A stretch of 64,000 nucleotides of DNA, taken from NCBI RefSeq assembly GCF_900116195.1, contig NZ_FOZW01000010.1, positions 186,001 through 250,000 on the forward strand. The letters are read 5' to 3'. The stretch comes from Alloyangia pacifica (GTDB lineage: Bacteria; Pseudomonadota; Alphaproteobacteria; Rhodobacterales; Rhodobacteraceae). The notes beneath the pieces are model-generated. The model did no database searches, was not told where the DNA came from, and saw only the letters and a list, made by a program, of their open reading frames with translations. Of the stretch, positions 62,678-64,000 are shown one piece after another (position 1 is the first letter of the stretch; each line of letters starts with the position of its first letter). Made by a program: the position numbers and the translations under genes.

Positions 62678-63781
62678 ATGAGCAACCCTTCGCTTCTCAT
62701 CCTGCCCGGCGACGGCATCGGCCCCGAGGTGATGGCAGAGGTCCGCCGCGTCATCGACTGGTTCGGCGACAAGCGCGGCCTCAAGTTCGATGTCAGCGAA
62801 GACCTCGTGGGCGGCAGCGCCTATGACGCGCATGGCACGCCGCTGACCGACGAGACCATGGCCAAGGCGCAGGAGGTGGACGCCGTTCTGCTCGGTGCCG
62901 TGGGCGGCCCGAAATACGACGTGCTGGACTTCTCGGTGAAGCCCGAGCGCGGCCTGCTGCGCCTGCGCAAGGAGATGGACCTCTACGCCAACCTGCGCCC
63001 GGCGCAGTGCTTCGACGCGCTGGCCGACTTCTCGTCGCTGAAGAAGGACGTGGTGGCCGGCCTCGACATCGTCATCGTGCGCGAGCTGACCTCGGGCATC
63101 TACTTCGGTGAGCCGCGCGGCATCATCGAGGAAGGCAACGAGCGCGTCGGCATCAACACCCAGCGCTACACCGAGTCCGAGATCGACCGGGTGGCCCGCA
63201 GCGCGTTTGAACTGGCGATGCGCCGGGGCAAGAAGCTCTGCTCGATGGAAAAGGCCAACGTGATGGAGTCGGGCATCCTGTGGCGCGAAGTCGTCACCGA
63301 GGTGGGCAAGGAGTACCCCGAGGTCGAGCTGAGCCACATGTACGCCGACGCCGGTGCCATGCAGCTCTGCCGCTGGCCCAAGCAGTTCGACGTGATCGTC
63401 ACCGACAACCTCTTTGGCGATCTGCTGTCGGATGCCGCCGCGATGCTCACCGGCTCGCTCGGCATGCTGCCCTCCGCCTCGCTCGGCGCGCCGATGGCCA
63501 ACGGCCGTCCCAAGGCGCTCTACGAGCCGGTGCACGGCTCCGCGCCCGACATCGCCGGCCAGGGCAAGGCCAACCCCATCGCCTGCATCCTCAGCTTCGC
63601 CATGGCGCTGCGCTACAGCTTCGACAAGGGCGACGAGGCGACCCGCCTCGAACAGGCGATCGAGAATGTTCTCGCCAAGGGCTACCGCACCGCGGACCTG
63701 CTGGGCGAGGAAGGCAAGCAGCCGGTCTCGACCTCGGAAATGGGCACCGCGATCCTCGAGGCGCTCGACGAGAGCCTCTGA
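62678..63781 (+). CDS. leuB: 3-isopropylmalate dehydrogenase
   Basis: Oxidises and decarboxylates 3-isopropylmalate with NAD in leucine synthesis. The 367-residue protein has [15 protein letters not shown], the substrate loop [14 protein letters not shown] and the active-site region [21 protein letters not shown] and [19 protein letters not shown] 62678 has a CGAGGAG site 12 bases upstream. It follows the leu-neighbour genes rather than leuD directly. Confidence 0.97.
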   Translation: MSNPSLLILPGDGIGPEVMAEVRRVIDWFGDKRGLKFDVSEDLVGGSAYDAHGTPLTDETMAKAQEVDAVLLGAVGGPKYDVLDFSVKPERGLLRLRKEMDLYANLRPAQCFDALADFSSLKKDVVAGLDIVIVRELTSGIYFGEPRGIIEEGNERVGINTQRYTESEIDRVARSAFELAMRRGKKLCSMEKANVMESGILWREVVTEVGKEYPEVELSHMYADAGAMQLCRWPKQFDVIVTDNLFGDLLSDAAAMLTGSLGMLPSASLGAPMANGRPKALYEPVHGSAPDIAGQGKANPIACILSFAMALRYSFDKGDEATRLEQAIENVLAKGYRTADLLGEEGKQPVSTSEMGTAILEALDESL

Positions 63782-63821
63782 GCCGCACCATAGGCGAAAG
63801 CCAGCGGTGAATGATTGAGCG

Positions 63822-63847
63822 GGGCGGCCTTGGGCCGCCCTGTTTTC
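63822..63847 (+). terminator. rho-independent terminator after leuB
   Basis: An 8-bp GC stem (63822-63829 with 63833-63840), a 3-base loop and TGTTTT after it. Confidence 0.85.
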
Positions 63848-63928
63848 ATTTTCCGCGCGGTCGTTCGTTGAATTCCCACCATTTGGCGCTAACCCTTGTT
63901 CCCGAGGCGGAACAGACGGACCAGCACC

Positions 63929-64000
63929 ATGGGATCAAACGCAAAAGGCGCGCTAATCGCGCTGATTACCTTTGGCATCTACTCGACTCACGACGTGATC
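63929..64000 (+). CDS. DMT family transporter (EamA-like), N-terminal fragment
   Basis: ATG 63929 opens a frame of 24 codons to the window edge, MGSNAKGALIALITFGIYST and HDVI. The hydrophobic first segment with the FGIYSTHDV pattern is that of EamA/DMT-type metabolite exporters. Cut by the window, so the family is a provisional call. Confidence 0.55.
   Translation, partial: MGSNAKGALIALITFGIYSTHDVI

Overview
The window is a contiguous piece of chromosome, roughly two-thirds G+C, that reads as an alphaproteobacterium of the Rhodobacteraceae (Roseobacter/Salipiger-like group). The placement rests on the protein families and their order: a flagellar block with MotE, FliL, FliF and FliP, argH followed by small lipoproteins and lysA, a TIGR02302/DUF4175 protein, a tandem glycine riboswitch ahead of gcvT-gcvH-gcvP, leuC-leuD-(membrane protein)-(EEP protein)-leuB, and glutaryl-CoA dehydrogenase paired with a CaiB-type CoA-transferase. 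It is inference from recognised families, not from a search. No rRNA, tRNA, CRISPR array, insertion sequence or prophage was seen; this is core-type housekeeping DNA with small accessory pockets.

Layout. 1-3.5 kb: end of gltX, a DUF2254 membrane protein coupled to a gamma-glutamylcyclotransferase, and a divergent NsrR-type Rrf2 regulator with an FNR-type box between them. 3.5-8.3 kb: glycine riboswitch and glycine cleavage operon. 8.3-13.3 kb: inositol-phosphatase-family enzyme, YbbP/YbbA ABC exporter and the divergent TesA-like esterase. 13.4-15 kb: small membrane protein, L,D-transpeptidase, thioredoxin TrxC. 15-20.2 kb: two divergent flagellar operons. 20.4-26.5 kb: TrhO, PncA/PncB (NAD salvage), HisC, prephenate dehydrogenase family protein, extensin-like protein. 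26.7-34.2 kb: secreted protein, TlpA-like thioredoxin, argH, two lipoproteins, DUF2834, lysA, DUF4175. 34.3-40 kb: glutarate-type pathway, its LysR regulator, and a diaminopropionate ammonia-lyase/N-carbamoylase pair. 40-49.2 kb: YggT, thioesterase, UMF1 transporter, MepA, phytase-like esterase, YhhQ, a candidate structured RNA, ArfB, RecQ, YaaA. 49.1-56.2 kb: hybrid histidine kinase, glycolipid-binding-like protein, cysteine-synthase-like enzyme, thiolase, MscS channel, tiny membrane protein. 56.3-63.8 kb: leuC, leuD, a 3-oxoacid CoA-transferase pair, a membrane protein, an EEP-fold protein and leuB. The last 72 bases start a DMT-type transporter.

The items most worth a second look are: (a) a dispersed family of composite palindromic intergenic repeats, mostly in convergent gaps; (b) a candidate small RNA/tiny ORF between yhhQ and arfB whose ribosome-binding site complements 15 nt of the 16S rRNA 3' end; (c) an apparent CTG start codon in the gene before leuB; (d) a 25-codon leader ORF with internal repeats, coupled to a glycolipid-binding-like gene; (e) the diaminopropionate ammonia-lyase/carbamoylase operon; (f) a possible alternative-pairing leader before the queuosine-precursor transporter; and (g) small genes of 38-67 codons that automated callers may miss.
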